Assembly: GCA_031415135.1 (NCBI GenBank)
Contig: JANORB010000096.1
Span: 1-8,259 of the forward strand
DNA from: LGRD01 sp031415135
GTDB lineage: Bacteria > Pseudomonadota > Gammaproteobacteria > Burkholderiales > Burkholderiaceae_C
Length of the DNA stretch: 8,259 bases
Reading direction: 5' to 3'
The notes under the pieces are model-generated. The model worked only from the letters and a program-made list of their open reading frames with translations. It did not search any database and was not told the DNA's origin. Position 1 is the first letter of the stretch; each line of letters begins with the position of its first letter. Shown piece by piece: positions 6,691-8,259 of this stretch. The translations under genes and the position numbers were made by a program.

Positions 6691-7391
6691 TGAGCCTGTT
6701 CACGTTTGATCCACCCCGGCCCATGGCGAAGAGCCTGCGGGTGCTGGCCGCCTTGCTCGGCTACCCCGATGCGCAGATGCGCTCTTTCTTGCCGGAGATG
6801 CGCCAACTGCTGGATGGCGAACGCGCCCTGTCGGCCGAGCGGCGGGCCGAACTCGGTGCGCTGATGCAAACGCTGCAGCGCACCGACCCGCTCACAGCCG
6901 AGGCCGACTACGTCGAGCTGTTCGACTGCGGCCGGGCCACCTCGCTGCACCTGTTCGAGCATGTGCACGGCGACTCGCGCGACCGCGGCCCGGCGCTGAT
7001 CGACCTGGGGCAGACGTTCGAGAAGGCCGGCCTGATCCTCGCCGAAGGCGAACTGCCCGACTACCTGCCGGCGGTGCTGGAGTTCGTCTCGACCCAGCCG
7101 CCGCGCGAGGCGCGCGCCTTCCTGGGCGAGATGGCGCACATCTTCAACGCCATCTTCAGCGCGCTGCTGCAGCGCGACACCGCCTACGCCAGCGTGCTGG
7201 GCGCGCTGCTCGACCTGGCGGGTGAAAAGCCGCAGCCGGTCAAGCCCGCCGCGGACGAACCGCTGGACGAAAGCTGGACCGAACCGGTGGTGTTCGACGG
7301 CTGCTCGTCCAAGGGCCAGGCCAAGCCGGGGCAGGCGCAGCCGATCCACATCGTCCGCAGCCCCAACGCGGCACAAGGAGCATCGTCATGA
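6690..7391 (+). CDS. narJ: Nitrate reductase assembly chaperone NarJ (delta subunit)
   Basis: 233 residues, close to E. coli NarJ (236). It is a cytoplasmic chaperone of the TorD/DmsD/NarJ group, not part of the final enzyme. It binds the NarG N-terminus, is needed for molybdenum cofactor and FS0 insertion, and keeps NarGH from docking on NarI too early. The family hallmark is YVELFDCGRATSLHLFEHVH followed by GDSRDRG, at about residues 73-100. LLGYPD at about residue 22 is the usual N-terminal motif, and LPDYLPAVLEF at about 124 is the second conserved block. The C-terminal 50 residues are polar and low in complexity, as in relatives. The start is ATG 6690, with GGAGG seven bases upstream. 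The first bases (ATGAGCC) belong to the tandem repeat upstream. It overlaps narI by ATGA at 7388-7391. Confidence 0.97.
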   Translation: MSLFTFDPPRPMAKSLRVLAALLGYPDAQMRSFLPEMRQLLDGERALSAERRAELGALMQTLQRTDPLTAEADYVELFDCGRATSLHLFEHVHGDSRDRGPALIDLGQTFEKAGLILAEGELPDYLPAVLEFVSTQPPREARAFLGEMAHIFNAIFSALLQRDTAYASVLGALLDLAGEKPQPVKPAADEPLDESWTEPVVFDGCSSKGQAKPGQAQPIHIVRSPNAAQGASS

Positions 7392-8122
7392 GCGGGGTTT
7401 ATGGTTTTCTGTTCCAGGTCTATCCGTATGTGTGCTTCACCGTGTTCCTGGTCGGCAGCCTGATCCGCTTCGACCAGAACCAGTACAGCTGGAAGAGCGA
7501 CTCGTCGCAGTTGCTGCGCGGTGGAATGCTGCGCTGGGGCAGCAACCTGTTTCACGCCGGCATCCTGTTCCTGTTTTTCGGCCACATGGTGGGGCTGTTC
7601 ACGCCGCACAGTGTGTACGGCGTATTCATGACCGCGGGGACCAAACAATTGCTGGCCATTTTCGCGGGTGGTGCGGCCGGGCTGGTGTGCTTTGTCGGCT
7701 TGTCGTTGTTGCTGCACCGGCGCGTGTTCGACCCGCGCATCCGCCTGACCAGCCAGCCCACGGACATTGCCGTCCTCGTCATCCTGTGGGTGCAATTGTT
7801 GGTGGGTCTCATCACGCTGCCCTATTCCTGGTATCACCGGGACGGCAGCATCATGCTGATCCTGGCCGATTGGGCGCAGCGCATCGTCACTCTGCGTCCG
7901 GTGGACGCCACCGTGTTCGCCAGCCTGCCGTGGCCCATCCTCTTCCACCTGGTGTTCGGCATGACGATCTTCCTGCTGTTCCCGTTCAGCCGCTTGGTGC
8001 ATGTGTGGAGCGGCTTCGCCACGGTGGCCTTCCTGTTCCGCCCGCACCAGGTGGTGCGCAGCCGGCGCCTGAACGTGCCGGCCGGCCACAACGATCCGCG
8101 CCGGCCCGGCGCCGGCGTCTGA
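7388..8122 (+). CDS. narI: Respiratory nitrate reductase gamma subunit NarI (cytochrome b)
   Basis: 244 residues with five membrane helices (roughly 8-27, 52-72, 88-109, 126-146, 183-200). It oxidises quinol at the periplasmic side and passes electrons through two b hemes to NarH, which makes nitrate reduction energy-conserving. The four heme ligands fall on the same numbers as in E. coli: His56 and His66 (NLFHAGILFLFFGH), His187 (LFHLVFGM) and His205 (FSRLVHVWS). Lys86, implicated in quinol binding in E. coli NarI, is also present (GTKQLL). The protein is about 19 residues longer than E. coli NarI, from a polar, Arg/Pro-rich tail after VVRSRR. The start is set by AAGGAG at 7375-7380, seven bases before the ATG, and the overlap with narJ. 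It is the last gene in the window; a stretch without genes and a REP pair follow. Confidence 0.98.
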   Translation: MSGVYGFLFQVYPYVCFTVFLVGSLIRFDQNQYSWKSDSSQLLRGGMLRWGSNLFHAGILFLFFGHMVGLFTPHSVYGVFMTAGTKQLLAIFAGGAAGLVCFVGLSLLLHRRVFDPRIRLTSQPTDIAVLVILWVQLLVGLITLPYSWYHRDGSIMLILADWAQRIVTLRPVDATVFASLPWPILFHLVFGMTIFLLFPFSRLVHVWSGFATVAFLFRPHQVVRSRRLNVPAGHNDPRRPGAGV

Positions 8123-8156
8123 GAGAGTGAGAGTTTTTCTGCCGCGACCGTACTTG

Positions 8157-8258
8157 CTCCCTCGCCCCTTTGGGGAGAGGGTTGGGGTGAGGGGCTGCGC
8201 CGGGCACGATGGTGTTTTGCGAGCCCTCACCCCCACCCTCTCCCAGAGGGCGAGGGAG
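8157..8258. repeat. Inverted pair of REP-like repeats after narI
   Basis: The left arm 8157-8196 (CTCCCTCGCCCC, TTT, GGGGAGAGGG, then TTGGGGTGAGGGGCT) is repeated in inverse orientation at 8222-8258 with few mismatches and one-base gaps. A 25-base spacer separates them. The left arm has its own stem (CCCC TTT GGGG, 8165-8175), and the two arms together could form a long hairpin of about 37 base pairs. The sequence resembles a repeat widespread after genes in proteobacteria. It may protect the 3' end of the operon mRNA or help end transcription. No T-run follows inside the window, so I do not call an intrinsic terminator. Position 8259 is the window edge, so more copies could follow. Confidence 0.85.
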
Positions 8259-8259
8259 T

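Noticed and set aside
5082..7376. 764-codon open frame on the minus strand across narH and narJ
   Set aside because: Antisense shadow of GC-rich codon usage. Its low-complexity Ala/Arg/Val/His-rich translation matches no family, and it lies opposite clear narH and narJ.
8123..8156. Possible intrinsic terminator right after narI (T-run near 8135)
   Set aside because: No stem precedes the short T-run; the strong inverted repeats start only after it.
7184..8236. 350-codon open frame on the minus strand across narI and the REP pair
   Set aside because: Antisense shadow; part of it translates the repeats and the rest lies opposite clear narI.

Overview
The window carries the 3' part of narK followed by complete narG, narH, narJ and narI, all on the + strand. 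This is a membrane-bound respiratory nitrate reductase operon. The DNA is GC-rich with strong third-position G/C bias. The order narK-narGHJI and the protein sequences fit a denitrifying or nitrate-respiring betaproteobacterium, probably Burkholderiales near Comamonadaceae or Rubrivivax. That placement rests on gene order, protein character and the style of the intergenic repeats, not on a database match.

Layout: 1-1064 is narK, cut off at its 5' end by the window edge. 1061-1192 is an intercistronic element with an open 43-codon frame. 1189-5019 is narG, 5016-6548 narH. 6545-6689 holds two tandem copies of a short intercistronic element, each with a tiny open frame. 6690-7391 is narJ and 7388-8122 narI. 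8123-8156 shows nothing recognisable. 8157-8258 is a pair of inverted REP-like repeats.

How the genes work together: NarK exchanges nitrate and nitrite across the inner membrane. NarI oxidises quinol through two b hemes. NarH passes the electrons along a chain of four iron-sulfur clusters. NarG reduces nitrate at a molybdenum bis-MGD centre on the cytoplasmic side. NarJ is the dedicated chaperone needed to insert cofactors into NarGH and to attach NarGH to NarI. The key metal and heme ligands are all present, so the enzyme looks intact.

The most unusual part lies between the genes. Every gene junction is a stop/start overlap (ATGA or TGATG). At narK/narG and narH/narJ an extra element sits exactly inside that overlap. 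Deleting 1061-1188 or 6545-6689 would restore a clean ATGA overlap between the flanking genes. All three inserted units have lengths of 2 modulo 3 and no in-frame stop, so each forms a small ORF that starts in one ATGA and ends in the next stop/start overlap. The narK/narG and narH/narJ elements share an 18-nt core. They look like related mobile intergenic elements that enter translationally coupled junctions without breaking the coupling. No promoter, FNR site, tRNA, CRISPR array or transposase gene was found.
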